The translations under genes were made by a program, and so were the position numbers. A DNA stretch of 64,000 nt, taken from Dehalococcoidia bacterium (lineage in GTDB: Bacteria > Chloroflexota > Dehalococcoidia > Lucifugimonadales > Lucifugimonadaceae). Positions 44,370 through 54,079 of the stretch are shown here, one piece after another (position 1 is the first letter of the stretch; each line of letters opens with the position of its first letter). The DNA lies in contig DUCO01000006.1 in the NCBI GenBank assembly GCA_012959765.1, positions 62,914 to 126,913 of the forward strand, read 5' to 3'. The notes below the pieces were generated by a model. The model saw only the letters and a list, made by a program, of their open reading frames with translations. It was not told the origin of the DNA and searched no databases.

Positions 44370-45671
44370 CTAATCGAACTTGAGCATGTCTTCGAAATGG
44401 CTGGCGTCGTCGAAGGGGCCAACTATCGAAAGCACTAAGTTCTCGGATTTGATGACTCGGTTGGCAGCGCGTTTGATGTCTTCTCTGGTGACAGCAGCGA
44501 CCTTGGCGATGATCTCGTCGACCGATTCGACGTTGTTGCGGAGTAGTTCCTGAATACCTAAGAAGCTCGAAACTGCGCGGCTTTCTTCCATGCGCAGCAT
44601 CATGCGGCCCTTGGTTAGTTCGAGTGCCTGTTTCCATTCGGCTTCGGTTACGCCGTCCCGCATTTTGGCGAGTTCGTTGAGGATTACGGGAATTGCTTCG
44701 TCGACACGGGCGGGGTCGATGCCCGACTCGACGATTAGAGCACCACAGTCGCTGTAGTAGTGGGTGCCGCTGTGAATGTCGTAAGCGAGTCCACGCTGTT
44801 CGCGTACCTCTTCGAATAGCCGACTGCTCATCGTTTCGCCAAGAATCACCGACATGATCGATAGTGCGTGTCGGTCGGGGTCGGTGTTTGCCATGCCGGT
44901 GAGGCCGATGGCGAGGTGAGCCTGCTCGGTGGGTCGATGTTCGAGGGCAACCCGTTTCGTGAAGGCTTTTTCCTCGTAAGGGAACATCGGGAGGATTACA
45001 CCGTCGGGGAGTCCGCCGAGTTGTTCAGATATCTGGTTTACGACGTCGGCGTGTTCGATATTTCCTGCGACGGCAATTACGAGATTCGATCCTACGTACT
45101 GCGTTTCTAAATACTCGATCATAAGATCACGAGAGATGGCACCGACCGATTCGACTGAGCCTGCGATGTCTCGGCCCATTGGCTGATCGGGCCATAGCAG
45201 TTCGTCTAGCAGCATTGACGAGCGTGCGGCTGGCGAGTCGAATGATGCGCGAATCTCTTCGTAGACGACCTGTTTTTCTTTGGCGATGTCTTCGTCTCTG
45301 AACAGCGAGTTGAGTGTCATGTCGCTGAGCAGGTCTATGCCTTCTCGGTAGTGTGGCTGGGCTAATCGGCACCAGTATCCGGTGACTTCTCGATCAGTAA
45401 AAGCGTTGATGGTTCCGCCTACTCCTTCGACCACTTCGGAAATTTGGCGAGGTGTTGGTCGTTCGGGCGTTCCTTTAAAGAGCATGTGCTCGAATAGGTG
45501 AGACGCTCCGGCAAGTTTGGGGGTTTCGTATCTTGAGCCAGCGCCAAACAGGAAGATGATGCTTACGGCGTTGGTGTGGCGGAAGGTGCTGGTAAGAATC
45601 CTGAGACCGTTTGGGAGCACCGTTCTGTCGAACGAGCTGGAAACGAGCTGCTGAGTTTCAGATGTGGTCAA
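44370..45671 (-). CDS. M16-family zinc peptidase (processing-peptidase-like)
   Basis: A 433-residue M16 peptidase. The inverted zinc motif H-L-F-E-H is near residue 59 (A-G-A-S-H-L-F-E-H-M-L-F-K-G-T), and E-K-Q-V-V-Y-E-E-I holds the distal glutamate. R-G-L-A-Y-D-I-H lies in the second half-domain, so the length matches PqqL/YmxG-type peptidases. The start is TTG at 45671. Its promoter region is shared with the divergent giant membrane protein at 45871. Confidence 0.92.
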   Translation of the reverse strand: MTTSETQQLVSSSFDRTVLPNGLRILTSTFRHTNAVSIIFLFGAGSRYETPKLAGASHLFEHMLFKGTPERPTPRQISEVVEGVGGTINAFTDREVTGYWCRLAQPHYREGIDLLSDMTLNSLFRDEDIAKEKQVVYEEIRASFDSPAARSSMLLDELLWPDQPMGRDIAGSVESVGAISRDLMIEYLETQYVGSNLVIAVAGNIEHADVVNQISEQLGGLPDGVILPMFPYEEKAFTKRVALEHRPTEQAHLAIGLTGMANTDPDRHALSIMSVILGETMSSRLFEEVREQRGLAYDIHSGTHYYSDCGALIVESGIDPARVDEAIPVILNELAKMRDGVTEAEWKQALELTKGRMMLRMEESRAVSSFLGIQELLRNNVESVDEIIAKVAAVTREDIKRAANRVIKSENLVLSIVGPFDDASHFEDMLKFD

Positions 45672-45870
45672 CGGTGAATTCTTACTTTCAGAAATTTGTT
45701 ATATGTGCGGCGCATCGAAATATGCCGAAATCAAGCGTAGATGTGGGAAAGTCGGTGGTCAAACTTTGGTTTGGTTTTGCTACGAGAAGGCCGATATTCA
45801 CGTTTCTTGCGTATCGAGTAAGGCAAATGATGCTGCTAAAGAGTGATGCCCGACTATAGAATTCTTCTCA

Positions 45871-48800
45871 ATGCGTGAATCTCAGAGTGTCGATACGGAA
45901 AACAGCGTCGGGAACGGCGACGACGGGTTTCGGGCCAGAAATACTGGTCGGGGCTCGGATTTTGTTATCGACAATTACTCTTCGAGCAGTTCCGGACCTG
46001 ATTTATCGGTGAAACGGTTTATATCACGGCGGTTTACAACGCGTTATGTGCTGGCATTGATCTTGTTGCTGGCTCTGGCATTGCGGTTGTATGGCATTAA
46101 CTGGGATCAGGGAGGCCTGTTTCATCCTGACGAGCGCGCGTTTCTTTCGCAGGTTTACTCACTGGAATTTCCTGAAGGCGATGAGTGGTCGCAGCTTGGC
46201 GACCCGGTAACAAGCAGGCTGAACCCGGGTTCATTTAACTGGGGAAGCCTGCCTCACTACGCTTTGAAGGCGGTTCAGTACGCCGTAGCTCCATATAAAT
46301 GGATGAGCATGTTCGATCTGCGGTTTGCGGGTCGTGCGCTTTCGGCTATTTCAGATACGGCAACCGTATTTCTGATCTTCATGATTGGGCGCGCTGTTTT
46401 TAACAACCGGATCGGGTTGATTGCTGCGGGACTTTCGGCGCTTGCCGTGCAGCAGATTCAGCTGAGTCACTTCTTTGCTGTCGACACGTTCATGACGACG
46501 TTTATTGTCGCCACGATCTTCTATTCATTACGTGTTGCGCAGCATGGCCGCAAACGAGATTCAGTGTTAGCCGGTTTGATGTTCGGCTTCGCGCTTGCCA
46601 CGAAATTTTCTGTTGCACCGCTTGGGCTGGCGCTTGTGCTGTCGCATGTAATTTATGCGTCGTCGAAGAGCGGCGATAAGTACGAGTCGGATGGTCTTAG
46701 TTCCGACGCTTCGGCGACTCGGCAGTGGGTTACCTGCAAGAATTTGCTGATCACGGCAGCGACGGTGCTGGTGGTGCTGATTGTTACGCAGCCGTACATG
46801 TTTCTCGATATGGGCACGTATATCGAGAACATTTCTACGCAATCGAAGATGGTCAGGCGTGAGGTCGACTTCCCGTTCACTCGCCAGTACGCGGACACGT
46901 CGAAATACGTCTATCAGATGGTTCAGCTGGGTACCTGGGGGCTGGGTCCGGTGCTCGGGGTGACGGTGTGGCTGGGGTTGCTTGGTGCGGTTGTTGCGGC
47001 TGTGATCAAGCGGCGCAAGGCTGATCTTGTGATTCTGGCGTGGGTGCTGCCTTACTTGCTTGTAACCGGCTGGTTCGACGTGAAGTTCACGCGGTACATG
47101 ATGCCGATCACGCCGTTCCTGATTTTGTACGGGGCGAGATTGTCGTGGTGGTTGGTGGAGTCGGTTAAAGCCGTGGGATTCGATCGACGTTGGATCCAGG
47201 CGTTGCCTGTCGTCATCGTGGTTTTGTTCACGCTTCACTATTCGCTTTCGTTCATGAACGTGTATCAGGGTCAGCATCCGCTGAACGAGGTTTCAAGTTG
47301 GCTCAAGGAAAACGCTTCGCCCAATTCGAACGTTGTGCAAGAGCACTGGGAAGAGGGGATTCCTGGTGTTGTTGGCTTGCGGATGCACAAGCGAGCCGAA
47401 CTTTATAACGATGAGAATCCAGAAAAATTCAACAAGCTGACCGAGTTGCTTGTTGATTCGGAGTATTTCGTTCTTCTGAGCAACCGGCTTTATGCGACCA
47501 TTCCTCGCCTGCCGGAGCGGTACCCGATCACGACTGAGTTTTACAAGAAGTTGTTTTCTGGGGAACTTGGATTTGAGCTTGCATATTCGAACGGTCGTTA
47601 CATTGGCGGGTTGGGAGTCGACTATTACGAGGATCCGTTCGCTCGATTGGAATTCGGCCCGCCCGAAGGGTTCTCACCGCCTTCAGATGGACTTTTTACT
47701 GCCGGGTTCGGTTGGGCTGACGAGAGTTTTTCAGTTTACGAGCACCCGCAGACGTTCGTTTTCTTCAACACCGAGCGGAAGTCGGCGATTGAGTTACAGG
47801 GTGAGATAAGCGCTGAACTGGCTGGGGCCAGACGCTTTAGTCCGCAGGTTGCAGGTCTGCTTCTTTCGGACGAAGACGCCGAAACTCAGCAGGCTGGCGG
47901 AACGTGGAGTGACATTACGTTCCTTAGTTGGATGCCCGATTGGCTGACACCGGTAGTTTGGTACCTGGCAGCGCAGATTTTCGCACTGGTCGTGTTGCCG
48001 ATAGCGTTTGTGGTGTTCAGGCCGTGGCCTGATCGTGGCTATCTGTTCGCAAAGCCTCTCGGCCTACTGCTGGTCGCAACGACCGCGTGGCTGCTCGTTA
48101 GCTTGAACTTGATTCAGTTCAGTTTCTTTGCCGTATTGCTGGCTCTGATAGTGCTGGCGGTTATTTCTTATCTGACTCTGTGGGCTATTGGTGATGATCT
48201 GAAAGTTCATCTGAAGTCGAACGTGCGGCGAATCGTTCGGATGGAAGTTCTGTTCCTGATTGCATATCTGGCGTTCCTGCTGATTCGTGCTGCGAACCCC
48301 GACCTCTGGGAGACGTGGAAGGGTGGCGAGAAGCCGATGGACTTCGCCTACCTGAACGCTGTTGTGAAGTCGTCGACCATACCGCCTTATGACCCGTGGT
48401 ACGCCGGTGGGTATTTGAACTACTACTACTTCGGGCAGTTCATGATCGCCTCGCTAATACGGTTTACCGGGATCGTTCCTTCGGTTGCGTACAACCTTGC
48501 TGTGCCGTTGCTATTCGCGCTGACGGTTGGCGGGGTTTATTCGATTACGAGTGGGTTGGCCGAACTAACTTTGCGTGCGAGGCGTGTTCCGGCATGGTCA
48601 CGGAGATCGCCTGTTTATGCGGGGCTGGTTGCGGTTGTGTTTGTGGCTGTGGCAGGGAATATCGATGGGCTGTTGCAGGTGTTACAGGGCTTTTCACGGA
48701 CGTTCTTTATGGATCAGTCGTTTGGCGAGTTCGACTTCTGGCGCAGTTCGAGAATGATGGCCCCCGGTTCGCCTGGGAACGAAATAACCGAGTTCCCGTT

Positions 48801-50304
48801 CTTCACTTTCTTGTTTGCCGATCTGCACGCCCACTTGATAGCGATACCGATTGCGATAACCGCGCTTGCGGCGTCGATTGCTGCGTATTTGAGAATCGGC
48901 AGAAACCGTTCGAAGTTCGAATCGCTTGCCGGGTTGTTCGTTATCGGTGTTCTGGTTGGATCGCTACGGACGATTAACGCTTGGGACTTCCCGACTCAGC
49001 TTCTGCTGGCGGGTGGATTCCTGGTAGGTGGGCAGTTGCTTGCGACGAACCGGCCGGTGATCGAACGACTGGTGATTGGTGTTGCGAGCACGTTGTTTGT
49101 GGCGGTTGTGGGTCATCTTGTTTATCTGCCGTTCCATGCGAGCTTCGAACTGTTCAATAGCGGTGTCGTAAAGAGCGAATTCTCGACGGATCTCTGGCGA
49201 TACATCGTGATCCACTCGATCTTCCTGCTGGCGGTTATTAGCTGGCTGGTGTTTATGTGGCGAGAGCGACTTTCGGACGCGTTCGAAATCATTAGCAACG
49301 CACCGGCTAAGGGATCGGGACTGCGTGCCTGGCGATGGCATATCGTGTTTGTGTTGGTTGCTGCGGTGGTTGCTACTCTGGCGGCTTCCGGGTTTGCCAC
49401 GATTTCGTTTACGGTGATTGTTGGTGCATTGACTCTTGCGACGGGAACGGTTGCTTATCGGACTGGCTTGTCGGGCTCGAGATATGCGTTTGTTGCTATC
49501 GGAATGGTTGTGATGGCGATGGCGTTGGCAGCTGGTGTCGAAAGGTTCACGGTCAAAGACGATATTGGCCGGATGAACACCGTGTTCAAGTTCTACCTGC
49601 AGGCATGGATACTGTTGGCGATGGCTGCGGCCTACTTCCTGTGGTTTCTGGGCGACGCTGGCAAGTTTTCGTTGAGTAAATTGCGTGCTCCCCGTGGGGT
49701 TTGGATGGGATTGCTGGCGGTGCTGGTGATTGGCGTGATGGTCTATCCGGTTCTTGGAACACGCGACCGCAATGCTGTGCGGTTTGAACACAGTGGTCTT
49801 GGGCTGGATGGCATGGCGTACATGGAGACGGTTGTTTACAACGACGCTGGGGGGCCGTTGATGCTGAAGTACGACTTCGACGCTATCGAGTGGCTGCAGG
49901 AAAACGTTGAGGGTTCGCCGGTAATCATTGAGGGTCTGAGTGATCAGTATCGATGGGGGAACCGGGTGTCGATTTACACCGGGTTGCCAGCGGTTATCGG
50001 CTGGGATTGGCATCAGCGTCAGCAGCGGGTTGGCTATGCGGGAACCGTTTCTCAGCGACGGGCGGAGGTGGATCGCTTCTATGACTCCACGTCGATCTTT
50101 GCAGCTACGGCGTTTCTCGACCGGTATAACGTGAAGTACGTCTACGTCGGCGAGATGGAGCGGGTCAAGTACCCGAAGAATGCGCTGGCGAAGTTCGAGG
50201 AGATGGAGAGCAAGGGGCTGGTGCAGGTGTATCCGACTCCGGCGATGACGGATGATGGGGTTGAGACACCGGTGGTGATTTACGAGTACGCCGCGGTTGA
50301 GTAG
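45871..50304 (+). CDS. Giant membrane protein: GT39-like half fused to DUF2298 (Chlor_Arch_YYY) half
   Basis: A 1477-residue polytopic membrane protein. The N-terminal half (about 50-480) has a GT39/mannosyltransferase-like layout: first helix followed by a D-E-R-A loop in F-H-P-D-E-R-A-F, then about ten helices. A soluble part (about 480-680) follows. The C-terminal half is DUF2298 with the Y-L-N-Y-Y-Y-F-G-Q signature near residue 849 and a periplasmic end with I-E-W-L-Q-E-N. The DUF2298 family is largely known from Chloroflexi and archaea; a lipid-linked sugar transfer to glycan or protein is inferred, not shown. The ATG start is not preceded by a strong site. Confidence 0.85.
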   Translation: MRESQSVDTENSVGNGDDGFRARNTGRGSDFVIDNYSSSSSGPDLSVKRFISRRFTTRYVLALILLLALALRLYGINWDQGGLFHPDERAFLSQVYSLEFPEGDEWSQLGDPVTSRLNPGSFNWGSLPHYALKAVQYAVAPYKWMSMFDLRFAGRALSAISDTATVFLIFMIGRAVFNNRIGLIAAGLSALAVQQIQLSHFFAVDTFMTTFIVATIFYSLRVAQHGRKRDSVLAGLMFGFALATKFSVAPLGLALVLSHVIYASSKSGDKYESDGLSSDASATRQWVTCKNLLITAATVLVVLIVTQPYMFLDMGTYIENISTQSKMVRREVDFPFTRQYADTSKYVYQMVQLGTWGLGPVLGVTVWLGLLGAVVAAVIKRRKADLVILAWVLPYLLVTGWFDVKFTRYMMPITPFLILYGARLSWWLVESVKAVGFDRRWIQALPVVIVVLFTLHYSLSFMNVYQGQHPLNEVSSWLKENASPNSNVVQEHWEEGIPGVVGLRMHKRAELYNDENPEKFNKLTELLVDSEYFVLLSNRLYATIPRLPERYPITTEFYKKLFSGELGFELAYSNGRYIGGLGVDYYEDPFARLEFGPPEGFSPPSDGLFTAGFGWADESFSVYEHPQTFVFFNTERKSAIELQGEISAELAGARRFSPQVAGLLLSDEDAETQQAGGTWSDITFLSWMPDWLTPVVWYLAAQIFALVVLPIAFVVFRPWPDRGYLFAKPLGLLLVATTAWLLVSLNLIQFSFFAVLLALIVLAVISYLTLWAIGDDLKVHLKSNVRRIVRMEVLFLIAYLAFLLIRAANPDLWETWKGGEKPMDFAYLNAVVKSSTIPPYDPWYAGGYLNYYYFGQFMIASLIRFTGIVPSVAYNLAVPLLFALTVGGVYSITSGLAELTLRARRVPAWSRRSPVYAGLVAVVFVAVAGNIDGLLQVLQGFSRTFFMDQSFGEFDFWRSSRMMAPGSPGNEITEFPFFTFLFADLHAHLIAIPIAITALAASIAAYLRIGRNRSKFESLAGLFVIGVLVGSLRTINAWDFPTQLLLAGGFLVGGQLLATNRPVIERLVIGVASTLFVAVVGHLVYLPFHASFELFNSGVVKSEFSTDLWRYIVIHSIFLLAVISWLVFMWRERLSDAFEIISNAPAKGSGLRAWRWHIVFVLVAAVVATLAASGFATISFTVIVGALTLATGTVAYRTGLSGSRYAFVAIGMVVMAMALAAGVERFTVKDDIGRMNTVFKFYLQAWILLAMAAAYFLWFLGDAGKFSLSKLRAPRGVWMGLLAVLVIGVMVYPVLGTRDRNAVRFEHSGLGLDGMAYMETVVYNDAGGPLMLKYDFDAIEWLQENVEGSPVIIEGLSDQYRWGNRVSIYTGLPAVIGWDWHQRQQRVGYAGTVSQRRAEVDRFYDSTSIFAATAFLDRYNVKYVYVGEMERVKYPKNALAKFEEMESKGLVQVYPTPAMTDDGVETPVVIYEYAAVE

Positions 50305-50328
50305 TGGTGTGTGGGTGTTGGTTCTGTG

Positions 50329-50364
50329 CCTTATCCCCTGAGGGAGAAGGCCAGGTTGAGGGGG
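50329..50364 (-). repeat. Dispersed intergenic repeat, family A, copy 1 (inverted)
   Basis: Reverse-oriented unit of the CCCCCTCAACCT...CTTCTCCCT type, ending in AGGGAGAAGG. It faces copy 2 about 50 bp away. It lies just past the end of the giant membrane protein gene. Confidence 0.7.
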
Positions 50365-50417
50365 CATGGAGACGTTTGGGCATTTGTAGCTGTACGCCCC
50401 AGCCCCGCACCTGCATT

Positions 50418-50457
50418 CCCCCTCACCTAAATCCTCTCCCTGATGGAGAGGACTTTA
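50418..50457 (+). repeat. Dispersed intergenic repeat, family A, copy 2
   Basis: Unit with CCCCCTCACCTAAATCC, CTCTCCC, a short spacer and GGAGAGG, forming a small hairpin CCTCTCC/GGAGAGG. Confidence 0.75.
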
Positions 50458-50489
50458 AGCTGCAGGAGTTCCGCTCAAACGCAAGCCTG

Positions 50490-51089
50490 CTAGTTGGATA
50501 CTTCGGCGTCTTCTGGGACGATCAGGCCGTAGTCTTCATCGTGCCTGCGGTAGACGACGTTGATTTCTTTGGTTTCCTTGTTTCGGAATACGTAGAAGTT
50601 GTGGCCAAGTAATTCCATCTGGGCGGCGGCATCTTCGACTGATTCTGGTTCGACCGGGTGTCGCTTGGTACGAACGAGCTGGCCGTGTTCGAGAGTGGTG
50701 ACTCCACTGTCTTCGACTTCTGTTTCGGTTGATTGAGCAAGCTGCTCGGCGATCGCCATGCCGAGTCCGCCTTCGACATCGCGTCGGTTCTTGTCGGAGT
50801 AGCGATTCTTGTATCGGCTGATCTGGCGGGTAACGGTATCGGAAACGTGATCGATGGCGGTATAGGGCGTGTCGCCTCGCATCTCACCGCGTATGACTCC
50901 ACGATTCAGCCTGATCGTTACTTCAGCGATGAATCGTTCGTCTTCCTTCTTTGTCTGCTCTTTACGTATTTGGAGATATACAGGCACCGGATCACGGAAC
51001 CTCCGATCAAGGATGCTGAGCCGCTTCTCGGCGTACTTCTTGATCGCATCGGTCAGAGTCGTGTTGTTGGCGGTGATTGTAAGTTCCAC
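50490..51089 (-). CDS. hpf: Ribosome hibernation promoting factor, long form
   Basis: A long HPF/RaiA of about 199 residues. The N-terminal domain (E-L-T-I-T-A-N-N, Y-A-E-K-R-L-x-x-L, E-V-T-I-R-L-N-R-G, D-V-x-D-T-like helix) binds the 30S subunit, and the C-terminal domain (F-Y-V-F-R-N-K-E-T-K-E-I-N-V-V-Y-R-R) dimerises 70S ribosomes into 100S particles. I chose GTG 51089 because a GGGGG site lies four bases upstream and the family starts at this strand; ATG 51122 would add 11 residues. It diverges from comF. Confidence 0.93.
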   Translation of the reverse strand: MELTITANNTTLTDAIKKYAEKRLSILDRRFRDPVPVYLQIRKEQTKKEDERFIAEVTIRLNRGVIRGEMRGDTPYTAIDHVSDTVTRQISRYKNRYSDKNRRDVEGGLGMAIAEQLAQSTETEVEDSGVTTLEHGQLVRTKRHPVEPESVEDAAAQMELLGHNFYVFRNKETKEINVVYRRHDEDYGLIVPEDAEVSN

Positions 51090-51124
51090 GTATCCCCCAA
51101 ATTGAACCCAAGATATGTTCATTA

Positions 51125-51142
51125 ACCGGGCACCAGCCCGGT
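51125..51142. promoter_or_regulatory. Inverted repeat between hpf and comF
   Basis: A perfect 7-bp inverted repeat ACCGGGC/GCCCGGT with a 4-nt loop, 36 bp upstream of the hpf GTG. It could be a leader hairpin of hpf or a protein-binding site in the divergent promoter region. Confidence 0.4.
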
Positions 51143-51199
51143 ACTTCGTTATTCTATTGCCGGTTCAGCGCTTCTGTACCGATTTTGCCGTGATATTTA

Positions 51200-51937
51200 T
51201 TGGAAATGCCTTATTTGATTACTGCCCTGAGAGAATTCACATCCAGTGCGATGAATCTAGTCTTCCCGCCAAGTTGCGTTCACTGCTCAAGGGAGGGCTC
51301 GTTACTGTGCCACATCTGTGTAGCGGAGTCGACCCCGCTGCTCAAAAACGTGTGCAGAAAGTGCGCCGAGCCACTTGCTAAAGCAGGCACTTGCGCACGT
51401 TGCAGCACAGAGAAATCGCCTATCGACCGGCTGTACGGATCGTTTCTGTATGAGACTCCGGTTGGGTCTGCAATCGAAGCACTTAAATTTGACGATGTGC
51501 GATCGCTCGGCGGCGTGCTTGGCGAGATGTTTGATGTGGAGGGCTTGCGTCGAAGCGATGCTGACTTGATCGTGCCGGTTCCGCTTCACAAGTCTCGATT
51601 GCGGTCGAGGGGATTCAACCAGTCGGCGGTGTTGGCTCGACGGCTTGCGGGTCGTATGGATATCGAATTCAGAGATGATGCATTAGTTCGCACCGGCGAG
51701 CGCGTTCCGCAATCGGAACAACCCACTGCGTTGGCTCGGGAACGGGCGATGTCGGGTGCGTTTGCTGTGAAGTCGAGTTCGGTTGCTGCTTTTGCTGACA
51801 AGCGGATTCTTCTTGTGGACGATGTGTTTACAACTGGTAGCACAGTTAAGGCGTGCGCATCGGCTTTGAAATCTGCGGGTGCAAGTTGGGTGGGCGTGGC
51901 GGCGCTGGCGGTTCAACCAATTGGAGCCCTGAAATGA
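51200..51937 (+). CDS. comF: ComF-family phosphoribosyltransferase-like protein
   Basis: A 245-residue ComF. The N-terminal zinc module has paired cysteines (P-P-S-C-V-H-C ... L-C-H-I-C, then C-R-K-C ... C-A-R-C), and the phosphoribosyltransferase part contains L-K-F-D-D, R-G-F-N-Q-S and the PRPP loop L-L-V-D-D-V-F-T-T-G-S-T. In competent bacteria ComF handles single-stranded DNA during uptake. ATG 51206 is an alternative start two codons in. The HAD gene follows 6 bp after the stop. Confidence 0.92.
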   Translation: MEMPYLITALREFTSSAMNLVFPPSCVHCSREGSLLCHICVAESTPLLKNVCRKCAEPLAKAGTCARCSTEKSPIDRLYGSFLYETPVGSAIEALKFDDVRSLGGVLGEMFDVEGLRRSDADLIVPVPLHKSRLRSRGFNQSAVLARRLAGRMDIEFRDDALVRTGERVPQSEQPTALARERAMSGAFAVKSSSVAAFADKRILLVDDVFTTGSTVKACASALKSAGASWVGVAALAVQPIGALK

Positions 51938-51943
51938 CAGGCG

Positions 51944-52669
51944 ATGCCTGAATTAAAATTAAAAGTTGTGATGTTTGACATGTATGGCACTTTGGCGGGG
52001 TTTGATCCGCCTCGTGAGTACATTCAGGCGCAGGCTGCTGGAAAGTTCGGACTCGAGGTCTACAAAGAGGGTATCGACGCCGGGTATCACATGGCCGATG
52101 AGTTTATGACGAGTCAGAACGCGTCCAAGCCCGTTCGAACCATGAACGCAAACGAACAGTGGGCGTTTTTCGCTCGATTCGAGCAGTTGGTTTTGCAGGG
52201 GGCTGGACATGAGGCGGATCTGGCGCTGGCGGGTAAGATATGGGCTGAAGTTCGTAAGCAGGAGTACCGAATAGCGTTGTTTCCTGATGTGATCGACGGG
52301 CTTGATCGGATTCGTTCGACCGGGTTGACGGTTGGGGTGATTTCGAACATGAACACCGGTGGTGAGCGGTTGCTACAAGACATGGGGCTGACGGGTCACG
52401 TTGATTTCGCTGTGACTTCTGGCGAAACCGGGGTACAGAAGCCGGATAGGCGGATATTCGAGGCTGCTCTGGTGAAGGCGGGTGTTGAAGCTGGCGAGGC
52501 GATGGTGGTTGGCGATCAGTTGGAGTCGGATATTTTCGGAGCTGAGAACGCCGGGATGCGACCTGTATTGATAGATAGATATAACGGTCATCATGGATAT
52601 AAAAAACACCCCAGGGTGACCGATATGGAGTCAGTGATCGCCTTAATTACCGAGACTCTTGCGAAATAG
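51944..52669 (+). CDS. HAD-superfamily hydrolase
   Basis: A 241-residue HAD hydrolase. Motif I is F-D-M-Y-G-T-L (nucleophile aspartate at residue 11), motif II is I-S-N-M-N near residue 130, motif III lysine is in V-Q-K-P-D-R-R-I-F, and motif IV is V-G-D-Q-L-E-S-D. The cap is the helical C1 type. A phosphatase of small metabolites or a dehalogenase-like enzyme; substrate unknown. Six bases after comF, so in one operon. Confidence 0.9.
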   Translation: MPELKLKVVMFDMYGTLAGFDPPREYIQAQAAGKFGLEVYKEGIDAGYHMADEFMTSQNASKPVRTMNANEQWAFFARFEQLVLQGAGHEADLALAGKIWAEVRKQEYRIALFPDVIDGLDRIRSTGLTVGVISNMNTGGERLLQDMGLTGHVDFAVTSGETGVQKPDRRIFEAALVKAGVEAGEAMVVGDQLESDIFGAENAGMRPVLIDRYNGHHGYKKHPRVTDMESVIALITETLAK

Positions 52670-52732
52670 TGGGTATCATCCTCGCCGTTACACACACCGA
52701 GTCAGCAAACAGCAACGAGAGAGCCCCTAAAC

Positions 52733-53887
52733 ATGAAGATTGAACGAGTTGAATCGATACTTGCCGGTAACAGCCAGATCGTAAGAATTTTCACCGACAA
52801 CGGGCTTGTTGGTGTCGGGCAGTCGGCTTGCTGGGGTTATCTGGAAGCCACCGATGCTGTTGTGAAGAAGTTTGCTGACTATCTGGTTGGCAAGGATCCG
52901 CTCGATATTGAGCATCACTGGCAGTACATGTATCGAATGGGGCCGTTCAGAGGCTCGGTTGTTTCGGGTGCTGTGAGTGCTGTCGATATCGCACTGTGGG
53001 ACATCAAGGGCAAGGCGCTGGAGGCTCCGGTGTGGCAGCTGCTTGGCGGCAAGGTTCGCAACAAGATTCGTTTGCATTTGCTGATGGGCGGGCTTCGAGT
53101 TGATGCAGCTGATAAGGGAGCGAATGCTCAGGGCCTGATGCTGAATGCTCGTGATGCTGCGGAACAGGGCTTTACTGCGATTAAGACAGATCCGCTTCCC
53201 GAAGGTTTTCAGTCGATGACGTTGTCGCGGTTGATTCATGAAACTCGCGAAAATGTTGCTGCGATGCGCGAGGGTGGGGGTCTCGATGTCGACATCATTC
53301 TGGAGATGCACAGGAAACTGACTCCGATGGTCGCGATTGCGCTGGCCGAGCAGCTTGTCGAGTTCCAGCCGATGTTCTTTGAAGACCCTGTGCAGATCGA
53401 TTCGATCAAGTCGCAGGCCGAAGTCGCTCAGCGAACTACTTTGCCGGTTGCGAACGGTGAGCGGATGCACTCGATCTGGGAGTTCAGGGAGATGTTCGAG
53501 TTGGGTGGCAGCCAGTACGCTCGGCCGGATCTGGGTTTGGCGGGCGGATTTACTTCGGTGAAGAAGATCGCTGCTATCGCTGAGTCGTATCACTCGGCTC
53601 TGGTTACACACAACTTCTTAGGGCCTGTGCTTACGGCGGCGGCTTGCAATATCGACACTTCGATACCGAACTTCCTTACGCAGGAGTGGTCGAGGGAGGA
53701 TGAGCAGCCGTTCAACGCGATGTTCAATTCGAGTTGGAAGCGTGAGGGTGGTTACATACCGGTTCCCGACGTACCGGGGATCGGGATTGATCTCGATGCC
53801 GAAGCGTTCAAGGCGCGACCGTACGATCCACGGAGTTTGCAGGTCATCCCAATGCGAGAAGACGGCTCGGTCGGATACTCGGTGTGA
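52733..53887 (+). CDS. Enolase-superfamily enzyme, sugar-acid dehydratase-like
   Basis: A 384-residue enolase-superfamily protein close to the D-galactonate/mannonate dehydratase type. K141-T-D143, E181-M-H183-R (metal glutamate with catalytic histidine), E207 in F-F-E-D-P, E233 in N-G-E-R and H283 in T-H-N-F-L-G-P are present, and the C-terminus P-G-I-G-I-D-L-D-A-E fits. An acid-sugar dehydratase role is likely; the sugar is not known. ATG follows GAGAG. It stands 63 bp behind the HAD gene. Confidence 0.9.
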   Translation: MKIERVESILAGNSQIVRIFTDNGLVGVGQSACWGYLEATDAVVKKFADYLVGKDPLDIEHHWQYMYRMGPFRGSVVSGAVSAVDIALWDIKGKALEAPVWQLLGGKVRNKIRLHLLMGGLRVDAADKGANAQGLMLNARDAAEQGFTAIKTDPLPEGFQSMTLSRLIHETRENVAAMREGGGLDVDIILEMHRKLTPMVAIALAEQLVEFQPMFFEDPVQIDSIKSQAEVAQRTTLPVANGERMHSIWEFREMFELGGSQYARPDLGLAGGFTSVKKIAAIAESYHSALVTHNFLGPVLTAAACNIDTSIPNFLTQEWSREDEQPFNAMFNSSWKREGGYIPVPDVPGIGIDLDAEAFKARPYDPRSLQVIPMREDGSVGYSV

Positions 53888-54079
53888 GGTGGGTGGCTAG
53901 GCCGCTTATTCTGGAAATTTCGCGCCGGTGGCTGATCATGTTTTGGACGCTCAGATGGCTATGGGTTGGCGCGTAAGCTTGGCTCATTTGTTGCAAGGGA
54001 TGGCTTGTCGCGACTAGTAGCGCGTAGCTTGTTGGCGCGGTAGTCTCCGGAGATACGTTTTTTTGAACTGGAGTGAAAC

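Noticed and set aside
48964-50367. A 467-codon open frame on the minus strand
   Set aside because: It lies wholly opposite the DUF2298 half of the giant protein, is extremely rich in His, Arg and Gln, and has no family signature: a shadow of a highly biased gene.
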